NCBI GenBank assembly: GCA_944377405.1
Contig: CALWES010000002.1
Location: forward strand, 1-64,000
DNA length: 64,000 nucleotides
Direction of reading: 5' to 3'
Source of the DNA: an uncultured Lachnospiraceae bacterium
GTDB taxonomy: Bacteria > Bacillota > Clostridia > Lachnospirales > Lachnospiraceae
Shown: piece by piece, positions 35,641-45,444 of the stretch
How the letters are laid out: each line of letters begins with the position of its first letter
Position numbering within the stretch: the stretch's first letter is position 1
Translations under genes and position numbers: made by a program
The notes under the pieces: generated by a model
What the model was told of the DNA's origin: nothing
What the model saw: the letters and a program-made list of their open reading frames with translations, nothing else
Database searches by the model: none

Positions 35641-38034
35641 ATGCTGAAAAAGATCAGAATCAAAAAGAATATGAAACGGATGGGCGCCCTGCTGCTTTCA
35701 GGGGCCCTTTTCCTTGAAGGAGGACTCCTTCCCTTTACAGGGGAGGCCTTTGCTCCCATAACGGCATATGCGGACAGCTGGCAGGGACTGGTAAAGGCCA
35801 CCTCCCTGAATGTGCGCTCCGGCCCCGGCACCAGCTACAGTGCAGTGGATACCCTGGGAAATAACACCAGTGTTACGGTGATCTCCCAGACCACCGGGAC
35901 CGATGGACAGGTCTGGTATCAGATCAGCTACGGAAACGGAAAGACCGGCTATGCCAGACACGATTTCATCAAGGAGCCGGTGGTCCACAGTGCCTCCGAT
36001 GCCAATTTTGAAGCCTGGATGAATCAGCAGGGCTTCCCGGAGAGCTATAAGAACGACCTGAGGGGACTGCACCAGCAGTATCCCAACTGGGTCTTTACGG
36101 CTCAGAAGACAGGCCTTGACTGGAATACGGTGATCAACGAGGAGTCCAAGGTAGGACGTAACCTGGTCTACAAGACCTCCAAGTCCTCCTGGAAGTCCAT
36201 CGAGACAGGCGCCTTCGACTGGGCCAACAATTCCTGGCCCGGCTTTGACGGAGCCTCCTGGCAGGCAGCCTCTCGGGAGATCATCAGCTACTATATGGAT
36301 CCCAGGAATTTCCTGTCGGAGCCCTATATCTATCAGTTCGAGCTCCAGTCCTATAATCCCTCCACCCAGACGAAGGAGGGCCTCCAGAAGATCGTGGAGG
36401 GCACCTTCCTGGCAGGGGATGCCATCGTGCCGGTGGAAGGAAGCCGGATCGAGGGGGGAACCATCGTGGAGGTACAGGTTGGAAGCAGTCTGACGGGCAG
36501 CACCGGAAGCAGCAGCGGCAGCAGTACAGGAAGCAGCACCCAGGGCCCCGGCGTAAGTGGGGGAAGCGGAAGCTCCGCAGTCACCCAGGGTCCCGGGGGA
36601 AGCACCTCGGACAACACCTTTGTAAACAGCGGCCCCGGAGCCTCCATGGACAGTCAGAGCGCAGGCTCTGACGGGGTGGTGATCGCAGCTCCCACAGCCT
36701 CTCTGGAGCTTTCCTGGCTGGAAAACGGCCTTGCTGCCATTGGAAGCAGCCTTGCAGACAGCCTTCTGTCAGGAATCTCCGGACTATTCGGCAGTATTAC
36801 CGCATACGCAGGCCAGTGGCGTCAGGATACCTCCGGCTGGTGGTATCAGAACGATAACGGCAGCTACATGACCGGTTGGAACTGGATCGACGGAAACGGC
36901 GACGGTACGGCGGAATGCTATTATTTTTATGATAACGGATACATGGCGGCCAACACGGAGGTGGAGGGCTACAAGCTGGACGAAAACGGCAGATGGGTCA
37001 GCCATGAGGGAGTGGTCTATACCAAGACGGTCTCCGGCGGCGGAGGCCAGACCGTACAGATGAAGAAGGTCCCCTATGTGGACATCATCATGAAGGCGGC
37101 GGAGGTCTCCAATGTAAGCCCTTATGTCCTGGCTTCCATGATCATTCAGGAGCAGGGGGTGAACGGGACCTCGGACCTGATCTCGGGTACCAGCTCCTCC
37201 TACCCGGGTTACTATAATTTCTTCAACATCGGAGCCTATGCCCACGACGGTATGGGCGCAGTGGAGGCAGGACTGAAATATGCCTCCGAAAGCGGAAACG
37301 GCGACCGGCCCTGGAACAGCATCGAAAAGTCCATCATCGGCGGAGCCCAGGCCTACGGCGCAAACTATGTCAACAGCGGACAGGATACCTTCTACCTGAA
37401 GAAGTTCAACGTCCAGGGCACGAACCTTTACAACCATCAGTACATGACCAACGTGCCTGCGGCGGCAAACGAGGGAGCAAAGGTCTCCGAGGCCTACAGC
37501 GCAGCGGTCAAGGCCCTGCCTCTGGAGTTCAAGATCCCGGTATATGAGAATATGCCCCAGAACCCGTGCCCCATGCCCACTGTGGACGGAAATCCCAACA
37601 ACAAATTAAAGAGCATCACGGTGGATGGATTCACCATGACCCCCACCTTCAACATGGACGTCCAGTCCTATGACCTGATCGTGGACAGCAGCGTGGCAAG
37701 CGTGAACATTACCGCCCAGACCATCGATGACGGTGCCTCCGTAACGGGAACCGGAACCGTGAACCTGAATACGGGCCTGAATACCCTGAAGCTTACGGTT
37801 ACGGCGGAGAACGGCTCCGTCAGAGAATATACCCTGAACATCAACCGCCGGGCAGGCGGAGAGCTGGGGACCGGCACCCAGACCGGTCCCGGAGACGGAA
37901 GCTCCAGCGGCCCTGTTCCGGGCAGCTCCTCAGGAGGTCCCTCCGGAAGTAGCGGACCGGTCCCGGGAGGAACGGGAAGCGGAACGGGCAGCACCACAGG
38001 TCCATCCGGGGATAATGTGATCGTGATCGGTTAA
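35641..38034 (+). CDS. Secreted SH3/glucosaminidase cell-wall hydrolase
   Basis: Secreted wall hydrolase of 797 residues, likely an endo-beta-N-acetylglucosaminidase. The start at 35641 (MLKKIRIKKNMKRMGALLLS) follows GGAAAAG and lies downstream of the predicted transcription start. Domains: signal peptide ending near AYA, bacterial SH3 (about 45-100, ATSLNVRSGPGTSYSAVDTL), a conserved segment (WVFTAQKTGLDWNTVINEES to FELQSYN), a Ser/Gly-rich linker, a wall-binding-like repeat (WYQNDNGSYMTGWNWIDGNG), then the glucosaminidase core (ASMIIQEQGVNGTSDLISGT, YYNFFNIGAY), a cadherin-like beta-sandwich (LKSITVDGFTMTPTFNMDVQ) and a Ser/Gly/Thr tail. The linker and binding repeat look like an insertion into the hydrolase. 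Confidence 0.88.
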   Translation: MLKKIRIKKNMKRMGALLLSGALFLEGGLLPFTGEAFAPITAYADSWQGLVKATSLNVRSGPGTSYSAVDTLGNNTSVTVISQTTGTDGQVWYQISYGNGKTGYARHDFIKEPVVHSASDANFEAWMNQQGFPESYKNDLRGLHQQYPNWVFTAQKTGLDWNTVINEESKVGRNLVYKTSKSSWKSIETGAFDWANNSWPGFDGASWQAASREIISYYMDPRNFLSEPYIYQFELQSYNPSTQTKEGLQKIVEGTFLAGDAIVPVEGSRIEGGTIVEVQVGSSLTGSTGSSSGSSTGSSTQGPGVSGGSGSSAVTQGPGGSTSDNTFVNSGPGASMDSQSAGSDGVVIAAPTASLELSWLENGLAAIGSSLADSLLSGISGLFGSITAYAGQWRQDTSGWWYQNDNGSYMTGWNWIDGNGDGTAECYYFYDNGYMAANTEVEGYKLDENGRWVSHEGVVYTKTVSGGGGQTVQMKKVPYVDIIMKAAEVSNVSPYVLASMIIQEQGVNGTSDLISGTSSSYPGYYNFFNIGAYAHDGMGAVEAGLKYASESGNGDRPWNSIEKSIIGGAQAYGANYVNSGQDTFYLKKFNVQGTNLYNHQYMTNVPAAANEGAKVSEAYSAAVKALPLEFKIPVYENMPQNPCPMPTVDGNPNNKLKSITVDGFTMTPTFNMDVQSYDLIVDSSVASVNITAQTIDDGASVTGTGTVNLNTGLNTLKLTVTAENGSVREYTLNINRRAGGELGTGTQTGPGDGSSSGPVPGSSSGGPSGSSGPVPGGTGSGTGSTTGPSGDNVIVIG

Positions 38035-38068
38035 GGTGCAGGCTCTTCGGAGCCTGCACCCGCCTTTT
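38035..38068 (+). terminator. Terminator after the glucosaminidase gene
   Basis: GGTGCAGGCTC, TTCG, GAGCCTGCACC: a perfect 11-bp stem with a stable tetraloop, followed by CGCCTTTT. Confidence 0.85.
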
Positions 38069-38173
38069 GGAACAGAGAAAAAAGGGATTGTAAAAACCCT
38101 GCTGAAAATGTTAGAATAATCTAATAGAGTGATCTGTTCAGTACTCACAATACCAGGTACGGGGAGAGATTTA

Positions 38174-39676
38174 ATGATATCAATGAAGAATAAGTTCAAA
38201 TGTCTGAAGACCGCCGCAGCGGCAGTGCTCCTGACCCTTTCCATGGCCATAAGCGTCTTTGCGGCTACGGGAAAGCTCAGCTTTTCCGATCCTTCCGTTA
38301 CGGCGGGAGACGAAGTCAATGTAACAATGAAGATCGCGGCAGAGGAGGGAGCTACCCTGACGGATGCCACCGTTACCCTGAGCTATGATCCGGCCATGCT
38401 GGAGTTCGTAGCCGGAACGGATGCAGACGGCGGCGCAGGTACCGTAAGGGTCCACGGCGCCTCCAACGGGGCGGGGACCGGCCAGCTGGAATATAACCTG
38501 CGGTTTAAGACCCTCTCTGCAGGCCAGTCCGTGATCTCTGTCAATACCCAGGAGGTTTACGACGGGGATTCCCAGCCGGTGCAGCTGGAGCATCTGGGCA
38601 CCTCCACCGTTACGGCTTCCGCAGGAGAAGAGGTCTCCACCAACGCGGATCTGTCCACTCTGGAGGTGGCTCCGGGAAGTCTGAGCCCTGCATTTTCCGC
38701 CGATGCCACAAGCTATGAGGTAACGGTAGGGGCTTCTGTGAACCAGCTTTCCATCAATGCCCTTCCGGCGGACAGCGGAGCCAGCGTCATCGTCAGCGGA
38801 AACGACGCCCTTGTGATGGGAGACAATACGGTCACCATCACCGTAAAGGCACCGGACGGAACCACCACAAAGGAATATACGATCACGGTCCATAAGACGG
38901 AGGACGGAGCGGAGAACCCCACGGAGGGTACGGAAAGCTCTGAGGGCGAGACAGAGAGCCAGCCCACGGAGACCCAGAATTCCGGCGTTCAGTTATCCTC
39001 AAAGGGCAAGACCATCACCATTATGAACCCGGGCTCCGACGTTCAGATCCCTGAGGGCTTCAAGGCAGGCACCATCATCATCGACGGCCAGAAGGTCCAG
39101 GGATGGGTATGGGGCGCCGACAGCGAACAGCCCAAGTACTGTGTGGTATACGGTATGAACGATCAGGGCGAACTGAATTTCTACCGTTACGATATGATGG
39201 AGAAGACCATCCAGAGATACTTTGAGGATCCCCTGGCAGCAAATTCCGTAAGCAACCAGCAGTATGCAGAGCTCTCCGACAGCTATGACAAGCTGGAGCA
39301 GCAGAGCGAGATGAGCTTCCTGATCATCTGTATCCTGGCACTGGTGGGACTTGTACTCCTGGCAACGGTGATCTATCTCTTCGCAAAGCTCAGGAACATG
39401 CAGCGTCCGGATCCGAAGCCCAGAAGAGGCGGAAGCGGAAGCGAAGGCAGCTCCTACAACGAGGAGGCGGACCTTCTGAAGCACGATTTCGAGCCTTCTG
39501 CAGAGGAGCATGTTCAGGCCCCCATCGATGAGACGCAGGTGCTGAAGCGCCCTCAGCCCAGACGCAGGGGCAAGAATGCCCTGGCTTCCCAGGACACGGC
39601 ACCCATCGCCCGTGTACCGGAGACAGAGGAAAAGAAGGACCCGGAGGACGATGAGTTCGACACCTTCAACATCTGA
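38174..39676 (+). CDS. Membrane-anchored cohesin-domain surface protein
   Basis: Surface protein of 500 residues. The ATG at 38174 follows GGGGAGAG. A signal peptide (AAAAVLLTLSMAISVFAATG) is followed by a cohesin-like domain (about 30-160, KLSFSDPSVTAGDEVNVTMK). Next are a cadherin-like beta-sandwich (about 165-250, LSTLEVAPGSLSPAFSADAT), a Glu/Thr linker, a further beta domain, a membrane helix (LIICILALVGLVLLATVIYL, about 400) and a charged cytoplasmic tail of about 100 residues. The cytoplasmic tail is unusual for a cohesin protein and suggests signalling or an intracellular partner. It shares the beta-sandwich type with the preceding hydrolase, so both may act in the same wall structure. 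Confidence 0.8.
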   Translation: MISMKNKFKCLKTAAAAVLLTLSMAISVFAATGKLSFSDPSVTAGDEVNVTMKIAAEEGATLTDATVTLSYDPAMLEFVAGTDADGGAGTVRVHGASNGAGTGQLEYNLRFKTLSAGQSVISVNTQEVYDGDSQPVQLEHLGTSTVTASAGEEVSTNADLSTLEVAPGSLSPAFSADATSYEVTVGASVNQLSINALPADSGASVIVSGNDALVMGDNTVTITVKAPDGTTTKEYTITVHKTEDGAENPTEGTESSEGETESQPTETQNSGVQLSSKGKTITIMNPGSDVQIPEGFKAGTIIIDGQKVQGWVWGADSEQPKYCVVYGMNDQGELNFYRYDMMEKTIQRYFEDPLAANSVSNQQYAELSDSYDKLEQQSEMSFLIICILALVGLVLLATVIYLFAKLRNMQRPDPKPRRGGSGSEGSSYNEEADLLKHDFEPSAEEHVQAPIDETQVLKRPQPRRRGKNALASQDTAPIARVPETEEKKDPEDDEFDTFNI

Positions 39677-39723
39677 TTTTTAGAAAAGTTTTATCAATTT
39701 TAAGAGGAACTTCATTGCTATTT

Positions 39724-39760
39724 ACCTCCGGTTACCTTAAAATAGGTAATCGGAGGTTTT
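39724..39760 (+). terminator. Terminator between the cohesin gene and clpC
   Basis: ACCTCCGGTTACC (39724-39736) pairs with GGTAATCGGAGGT (39745-39757) with one mismatch and is followed by TTTT. Confidence 0.8.
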
Positions 39761-39848
39761 GCCGTGGTGGAAGGAAGCCATGGCGGGACCGGCAACAGAA
39801 GTTTTAGACAGTATGCCGCAGGAAGGCGGCAGATTGGAGCAGCGATAT

Positions 39849-42395
39849 ATGGAGCAGTTTACACAAAAAGCAAAAGCAGCCCTGGAACTGGCCTACGATA
39901 CGGCGGAGGAGATGGGACACCGCTACATCGGTTCCGAGCATATCCTCTGCGGACTGATCCGGGAGGATTCCGGTCTGGCTGCACGGGTCCTGAAGCTCAA
40001 TCATATAGATGAAAACGGGGTATTGTCCCTGATCGATAAATTTGTGTCTCCCCAGAACGTGGTCAGCGTAGGGGAGCGTTCCGGCTACACCCCCAGTGCA
40101 CGGCGGATCCTGGAGCAGAGCTATAAGGAGGCGGTCCGCTTCCGGTCACCCCTGATCGGAACGGAGCACCTGCTCATCTCCATCCTCCGGGACAGCGACT
40201 GTGTGGCTTCCCGGATCCTGAACACCATGGGTGTCAGCATCCAGAAGCTTTACGGGGATATCCTCCGGGCCATCGGAGAGGACCTTCCGGAATACAGGGA
40301 GGAGCAGGAGAAGGCAGGGGGCCGCAGGGCAGATACGACCCCTACCCTGAACCAGTATTCCAGAGATCTGACGGAGCTGGCGGCAGCCGGTAAGCTGGAT
40401 CCCGTGATCGGCCGCAAAGAGGAGATCATGCGGGTGATCCAGATCCTCTCCCGCAGAACAAAGAACAACCCCTGCCTCATCGGAGAGCCGGGAGTGGGTA
40501 AAACCGCCGTGGTGGAGGGCCTTGCCCAGATGATCGCCTCCGGAGAGGTGCCGGAGACCATTGCTGGAAAGCGCCTTCTGAGTCTGGATCTCAGCGGCAT
40601 GGTGGCAGGCTCCAAGTACAGAGGAGAGTTTGAGGAGCGGATCAAAAAGGTCATTGCCGAGGCCCAGTCCGGCGGCGATGTGCTGCTCTTCATCGATGAG
40701 ATCCATACCATCATCGGAGCAGGCGGCGCAGAGGGAGCCCTGGATGCAGCCAATATCCTGAAGCCGGCCCTGGCAAGAGGAGAGCTGCAGATCATCGGTG
40801 CCACCACCATTGAGGAATACAGAAAGCATATCGAAAAGGACTCGGCTCTGGAGCGGCGTTTTCAGCCTGTTACGGTGGAGGAGCCCAGTGAGGCAGCTTC
40901 CATCGAGATCCTGAAGGGACTTCGTCCCAGATATGAGGCACACCATAAGGTGCATATCTCCGACGCGGCTATCCAGGCTGCAGTCCGGATGTCGGAACGC
41001 TACATCAACGACCGTTTCCTGCCGGATAAGGCCATCGACCTGGTGGACGAGGCGGCTTCAAGGCTCCGGCTCACGAAGTTCGGAGAGCCGGCGGAGCTCC
41101 GCCAGATGCAGGAAAAGAATCAGAAGCTGGAGCAGGACAAGGAAGAGGCGATCCGGAACGAGGAATATGATAAGGCGTCCAGGATCAAAAAGCGCCAGCA
41201 GAACCTCCAGAACCGCATCGAGGCAGCCAAGGCTGCATGGCAGGAAGAAAAGAACAATATGAACCTGACGGTGGGAGAGGACGACATTGCCGACGTGGTA
41301 AGCGGCTGGACGAAGATCCCGGTCAAAAAGCTTACGGAGGCCGAGGCCGTGAGAGTCAAGAACCTGGAGGGGATCCTTCACCAGCGGATCGTCAGCCAGG
41401 ATGAGGCGGTGAAGGCCATTGCAAGGGCCATCCGCAGAGGCAGGGTCGGTATCAAGGACCCCAGACGCCCCATCGGATCCTTCATGTTCCTGGGTCCCAC
41501 GGGCGTAGGAAAGACGGAACTCTCCAAGGCTCTGGCAGAGGCGGTATTCGGTTCGGAGAACGCTCTGATCCGGGTAGATATGTCCGAATATATGGAAAAG
41601 CACAGCGTTTCCAAGATGATCGGATCCCCGCCGGGATATGTTGGATTTGACGAGGGAGGACAGCTTTCCGAGCAGGTAAGGCGGAACCCCTATTCCGTCA
41701 TCCTTTTTGACGAGATCGAAAAGGCCCACCCGGATATCTTTAATATCCTGCTGCAGGTACTGGACGACGGCCATATCACCGACGCCCAGGGCCGTAAGGT
41801 GGACTTCAAGAATACCATCATCATCATGACCTCCAACGCCGGAGCCCAGAACATCATCGCTCCAAAGCGCCTTGGATTTGCTTCCAGGGAGGATGACGAT
41901 CAGAACTACCAGGACATGAAGTCCAAGGTCATGGAAGAAGTGCGGCAGATGTTCAAGCCGGAGTTTCTGAACCGTGTGGATGAGATCATCGTCTTCCATC
42001 AGCTTACCAAGGAGAACATGGGCAAGATCGTGGACATCATGCTGGCAGACATCGAAAAGCGCATGAAGGAATCCATGGATCTGGAGATCACGGTCTCCGA
42101 TGATGCAAAGCAGGTGCTGATCAACAAGGGATACGATGAAAAATACGGGGCAAGGCCCTTAAGAAGAGCGATCCAGACCCTGGTGGAGGACAGCCTGGCA
42201 GAGGAGATTCTGGACGGAAAGATCCGAAAGCGCTGCCATGTCATGATCACGGCGGAAAGCCCGGAGGCGGAGAAGCTGGAATTCATCCGGCTCCCCAGGA
42301 TCCGGAAGACGGAAAAGAGCAGCCAGAGTAAGACTGCCGGGAAAAAGGCCTCCGGAAAAAAGACGGAGAAAAAGGCCCTTCCGGCTAAAAAATAA
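39849..42395 (+). CDS. clpC: ClpC-type AAA+ unfoldase
   Basis: ClpC, 848 residues, the ATP-driven unfoldase that feeds ClpP. The start at 39849 follows GGAG and gives the normal N-terminus MEQFTQKAKAALELAYDTAE; the frame is open further upstream but that lies in the terminator region. Two Clp_N repeats, AAA-1 (GEPGVGKTAVVEGLAQ, LLFIDEIHTIIGAGGAEGA), a UVR-containing middle domain (EEAIRNEEYDKASRIKKRQQ) and AAA-2 (GPTGVGKTELSKALAEAVFG, LFDEIEKAHPDIFNILL). The C-terminal tail is strikingly Lys-rich (GKKASGKKTEKKALPAKK). The usual ctsR-mcsA-mcsB neighbours are absent and radA follows after 8 bases. Confidence 0.96.
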   Translation: MEQFTQKAKAALELAYDTAEEMGHRYIGSEHILCGLIREDSGLAARVLKLNHIDENGVLSLIDKFVSPQNVVSVGERSGYTPSARRILEQSYKEAVRFRSPLIGTEHLLISILRDSDCVASRILNTMGVSIQKLYGDILRAIGEDLPEYREEQEKAGGRRADTTPTLNQYSRDLTELAAAGKLDPVIGRKEEIMRVIQILSRRTKNNPCLIGEPGVGKTAVVEGLAQMIASGEVPETIAGKRLLSLDLSGMVAGSKYRGEFEERIKKVIAEAQSGGDVLLFIDEIHTIIGAGGAEGALDAANILKPALARGELQIIGATTIEEYRKHIEKDSALERRFQPVTVEEPSEAASIEILKGLRPRYEAHHKVHISDAAIQAAVRMSERYINDRFLPDKAIDLVDEAASRLRLTKFGEPAELRQMQEKNQKLEQDKEEAIRNEEYDKASRIKKRQQNLQNRIEAAKAAWQEEKNNMNLTVGEDDIADVVSGWTKIPVKKLTEAEAVRVKNLEGILHQRIVSQDEAVKAIARAIRRGRVGIKDPRRPIGSFMFLGPTGVGKTELSKALAEAVFGSENALIRVDMSEYMEKHSVSKMIGSPPGYVGFDEGGQLSEQVRRNPYSVILFDEIEKAHPDIFNILLQVLDDGHITDAQGRKVDFKNTIIIMTSNAGAQNIIAPKRLGFASREDDDQNYQDMKSKVMEEVRQMFKPEFLNRVDEIIVFHQLTKENMGKIVDIMLADIEKRMKESMDLEITVSDDAKQVLINKGYDEKYGARPLRRAIQTLVEDSLAEEILDGKIRKRCHVMITAESPEAEKLEFIRLPRIRKTEKSSQSKTAGKKASGKKTEKKALPAKK

Positions 42396-42403
42396 AAGAG
42401 CCT

Positions 42404-43783
42404 ATGCGAACAAAAACAGAGACCGTATTCTTCTGCAGGGAATGCGGCTATGAATCCAAAAAATGGATGGGCCAGTGTCCATCCTGCCATAACTGGAATA
42501 CCTTCTGTGAGGAGCCTGTGGAAAAGAAGACCTCAGGCAGAAAGAACGGCAGAACGGGGAGCGGTCCGGAAGGACGGCGCCCCGTTCTTCTTAAGGAGAT
42601 CGATGCGGAAAAGGATCCCAGGTTCGATACGGGGTTCTCGGAGTTTTCCAGAGTCCTGGGAGGCGGCGTGGTGCCCGGGAGCCTGGTACTGGTGGGAGGA
42701 GATCCGGGCATCGGAAAATCCACCCTGCTTCTGCAGCTGGCCCTGAACCTGGCGGATGCAGGAAAGAAGGTTCTTTACATCTCCGGAGAGGAGAGCCTCC
42801 GGCAGATCCGCCTTCGGGCAGATCGGATCGGCCAGACGGAGGGCCCCCTTTCCTTCCTTTCCGAGACCAATATGGGACGGATCACGGAGCTTCTGGAGGA
42901 GGAGAAGCCGGAGCTTGCAGTGATCGACTCCATCCAGACCATGTACTCGGATGAGGCTCAGTCTGCCCCGGGAAGCGTGACTCAGGTCCGGGAGTGCGCC
43001 CAGGCCCTGATGGTATGCGCCAAGGAGAACAACATCGCCACCTTTCTGGTGGGCCACGTGACCAAGGAGGGCACCGTGGCAGGCCCCAGGGTCCTGGAGC
43101 ACATCGTGGATACGGTGCTGTACTTTGAATCCGGAGACGGAGGGGCTTACCGGATCCTCCGCAGCGCTAAAAACCGTTTCGGGTCCACCAACGAGATCGG
43201 CGTCTTTGAGATGGCCTCCTCCGGCCTCCGGGAGGTGCTGAATCCCTCGGAGCTCATGCTGGCGGGACGCCCCAGAGAGGCCAGCGGAGCAGTGGTGACC
43301 TGCCTGATGGAGGGGACCCGGCCCATGCTGATGGAGGTTCAGGGACTGGTGACGGAGACCAGCTTCGGGATGCCAAGGCGCCAGGCCTCCGGCATGGACT
43401 ATAACCGGCTGAACCTGCTGCTGGCGGTGCTGGAAAAGCGACTGGGGCTGCAGATGAACCGCTACGATGCCTACGTGAATATCACAGGAGGCATGCGGGT
43501 GGCGGAGCCTGCCCTGGATCTTGCCGTGCTTACGGCCATTATCTCTTCCCTGCGGAATATCGTGGTGCCGGAGGATACCATCGTCTTCGGAGAGGTGGGA
43601 CTCTCCGGGGAGGTAAGGGCGGTGCCCCAGGCGGAGGAACGGATCCGGGAAGCGGAGAAGCTTGGCTTCAGGCGGGTGATCCTGCCGGCCTACAATGTAA
43701 AACGACTTTCCGGGGAGGGATATTCCCCGGAGGCGGAGCTTCTGGGAGTCAGAAGTCTTACGGAGCTGATCCGGCTCCTTTAA
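42404..43783 (+). CDS. radA: DNA repair protein RadA
   Basis: RadA (Sms), 459 residues, a RecA-like branch-migration ATPase. The N-terminal zinc finger is FFCRECGYESKKWMGQCPSC. Walker A is GGDPGIGKSTLLLQLALNLA, and the RadA-specific KNRFGSTNEIGVFEM motif is present. The C-terminal Lon-protease-like domain begins near NITGGMRVAEPALDLAVLTA. It sits right behind clpC, an arrangement frequent in Bacillota, and is probably cotranscribed with it. Confidence 0.97.
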   Translation: MRTKTETVFFCRECGYESKKWMGQCPSCHNWNTFCEEPVEKKTSGRKNGRTGSGPEGRRPVLLKEIDAEKDPRFDTGFSEFSRVLGGGVVPGSLVLVGGDPGIGKSTLLLQLALNLADAGKKVLYISGEESLRQIRLRADRIGQTEGPLSFLSETNMGRITELLEEEKPELAVIDSIQTMYSDEAQSAPGSVTQVRECAQALMVCAKENNIATFLVGHVTKEGTVAGPRVLEHIVDTVLYFESGDGGAYRILRSAKNRFGSTNEIGVFEMASSGLREVLNPSELMLAGRPREASGAVVTCLMEGTRPMLMEVQGLVTETSFGMPRRQASGMDYNRLNLLLAVLEKRLGLQMNRYDAYVNITGGMRVAEPALDLAVLTAIISSLRNIVVPEDTIVFGEVGLSGEVRAVPQAEERIREAEKLGFRRVILPAYNVKRLSGEGYSPEAELLGVRSLTELIRLL

Positions 43784-43790
43784 AAACGGT

Positions 43791-43818
43791 TTGCAAATGG
43801 CTCCGGATGTGGTAAATT
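43791..43818 (+). promoter_or_regulatory. Promoter of the transaldolase-like gene
   Basis: TTGCAA (43791-43796), a 16-base spacer and TAAATT (43813-43818), 51 bases upstream of the start codon. Confidence 0.6.
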
Positions 43819-43869
43819 AATAGGAGCAGGTTACTTTCATAATATGCATTTATGCGGAGGTTAAGAAAC

Positions 43870-44526
43870 ATGAGATTTTTCATCGATACTGCAAATGTTG
43901 ACGAGATCAGAGAAGCCGCCGAGATGGGCATTATCTGCGGTGTTACCACCAACCCGTCCCTGATCGCAAAGGAAGGAAGAGACTTCAACGAGGTCATCCG
44001 TGAGATCACTTCCATCGTTGACGGCCCCATTTCCGGAGAGGTAAAGGCCACCACCACCAAGGCGGAGGATATGATCCGGGAAGGCCGTGAGATCGCAGCC
44101 ATCCACCCCAACATGGTCGTTAAGATCCCCATGACCACCGAGGGACTGAAGGCGGTAAAGGTACTGAACGCCGAGGGCATCAAGACCAACGTGACCCTGA
44201 TCTTCAGCGCAAACCAGGCACTTCTGGCCGCAAGAGCCGGTGCCACTTACGTATCCCCCTTCCTGGGCAGACTGGACGACATCTCCACCTGCGGAACGGA
44301 TCTGATCTACGACATCGTACAGATCTTTGATAACTATCCGGATATCACCACTCAGGTGATCTGCGCTTCCACAAGAAATCCCATGCACATCACGGAATGC
44401 GCAAAGGCAGGAGCAGACATCGCAACGGTTCCCTACAAGGTGCTGATGCAGATGTTCAGACATCCCCTTACGGAGGAGGGAATCGAAAAATTCAAGAAGG
44501 ATTATGAGGCCGTATTCGGAAAATAA
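43870..44526 (+). CDS. Small transaldolase / fructose-6-phosphate aldolase
   Basis: Class I aldolase of 218 residues of the short transaldolase (FSA/TalC) family, acting in the pentose phosphate or fructose-6-phosphate interconversion. The start at 43870 follows GCGGAGG and gives [20 protein letters not shown]. The Schiff-base lysine is in [15 protein letters not shown], and the signature [16 protein letters not shown] is present. Such short proteins act as transaldolase in many Bacillota, so annotation as transaldolase or as FSA is not separable from sequence. Codon use is strongly biased, suggesting high expression. Confidence 0.9.
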   Translation: MRFFIDTANVDEIREAAEMGIICGVTTNPSLIAKEGRDFNEVIREITSIVDGPISGEVKATTTKAEDMIREGREIAAIHPNMVVKIPMTTEGLKAVKVLNAEGIKTNVTLIFSANQALLAARAGATYVSPFLGRLDDISTCGTDLIYDIVQIFDNYPDITTQVICASTRNPMHITECAKAGADIATVPYKVLMQMFRHPLTEEGIEKFKKDYEAVFGK

Positions 44527-44547
44527 ATCCGGGCCTTACGGAAATAC

Positions 44548-45384
44548 ATGAATTTTAATCTTTTCAGAATCCTGATCCAGGTACTTGAGGGAGCCCTGAT
44601 CGGGCTGGGGGCCGTGCTGCCGGGGATCTCCGGAGGCGTGCTGAGCGTTATCTTCGGGATCTACCGGCCCATCATGGAACTCCTTTCCAATCCCATCACA
44701 AACTTCAGGACCCACGTTCCGAAGCTGATGCCGGTGATCATCGGCGGTGTGATCGGTTTTCTTGGAGTTGCAAACGTACTGTCCTTTTTCCTGGAAAAGT
44801 ACCCGGATCCTTCCGTGTGCGTTTTTATCGGACTCATCACGGGAATGCTGCCCTCCCTGTTCCGGGAGGCCGGAGAGCAGGGAAGGAGCAGAGGGTCCTG
44901 GGCATCCATGATCCTCTGTATGTGCGTGCTGTTTGCATTGCTCCTGGGCCTGCGTATGCTGCACATTGACATTCAGCCGAACTTCTTCTGGTACCTCTTC
45001 TGCGGCTTCTGCCTGGCCTTAAGCGTGATCGCTCCGGGCATGAGCTTTTCCACGCTGCTGATGCCCATGGGACTTTATGTTCCCTTTGTGGACGGCATCG
45101 GAAGCCTGGATCCGGGGATCCTGATCCCCGGAGGGATCGGAGCCGCCGTTACGGTGATCTGCCTGGCAAGGGCCATCAACAACCTCTTTGAGCACCACTA
45201 TTCCGTTGCGTTCCATGGGATCATCGGCATCGTGATTGCTGCTACGATCATGACGATCCCCTTCTCCGGTTTCCGGGACGGAAGAAGCATCCTGATCAAT
45301 CTGATCTGCGTTGCCGTGGGAATCGGAGCAGCGCTTTTACTGGACCGTTTCAACAGCAGATTCCAGGTGGACAAGGCGACATAA
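44548..45384 (+). CDS. DUF368 polyprenyl-phosphate transporter (PopT-like)
   Basis: Integral membrane protein of 278 residues of the DUF368 family. Members (PopT) have been shown to recycle undecaprenyl phosphate across the membrane for wall synthesis. The family's duplicated motif is visible twice: GLGAVLPGISGGVLSVIFGI and LALSVIAPGMSFSTLLMPMG, each in a re-entrant-like hydrophobic stretch. About eight hydrophobic segments. It follows the aldolase gene after 21 bases and may be transcribed with it. Confidence 0.85.
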   Translation: MNFNLFRILIQVLEGALIGLGAVLPGISGGVLSVIFGIYRPIMELLSNPITNFRTHVPKLMPVIIGGVIGFLGVANVLSFFLEKYPDPSVCVFIGLITGMLPSLFREAGEQGRSRGSWASMILCMCVLFALLLGLRMLHIDIQPNFFWYLFCGFCLALSVIAPGMSFSTLLMPMGLYVPFVDGIGSLDPGILIPGGIGAAVTVICLARAINNLFEHHYSVAFHGIIGIVIAATIMTIPFSGFRDGRSILINLICVAVGIGAALLLDRFNSRFQVDKAT

Positions 45385-45444
45385 AATTGTGCAGGTTATC
45401 CAAGATTTCAATAGAGGACCATGGAAGATTGTGAAATATCCGAA

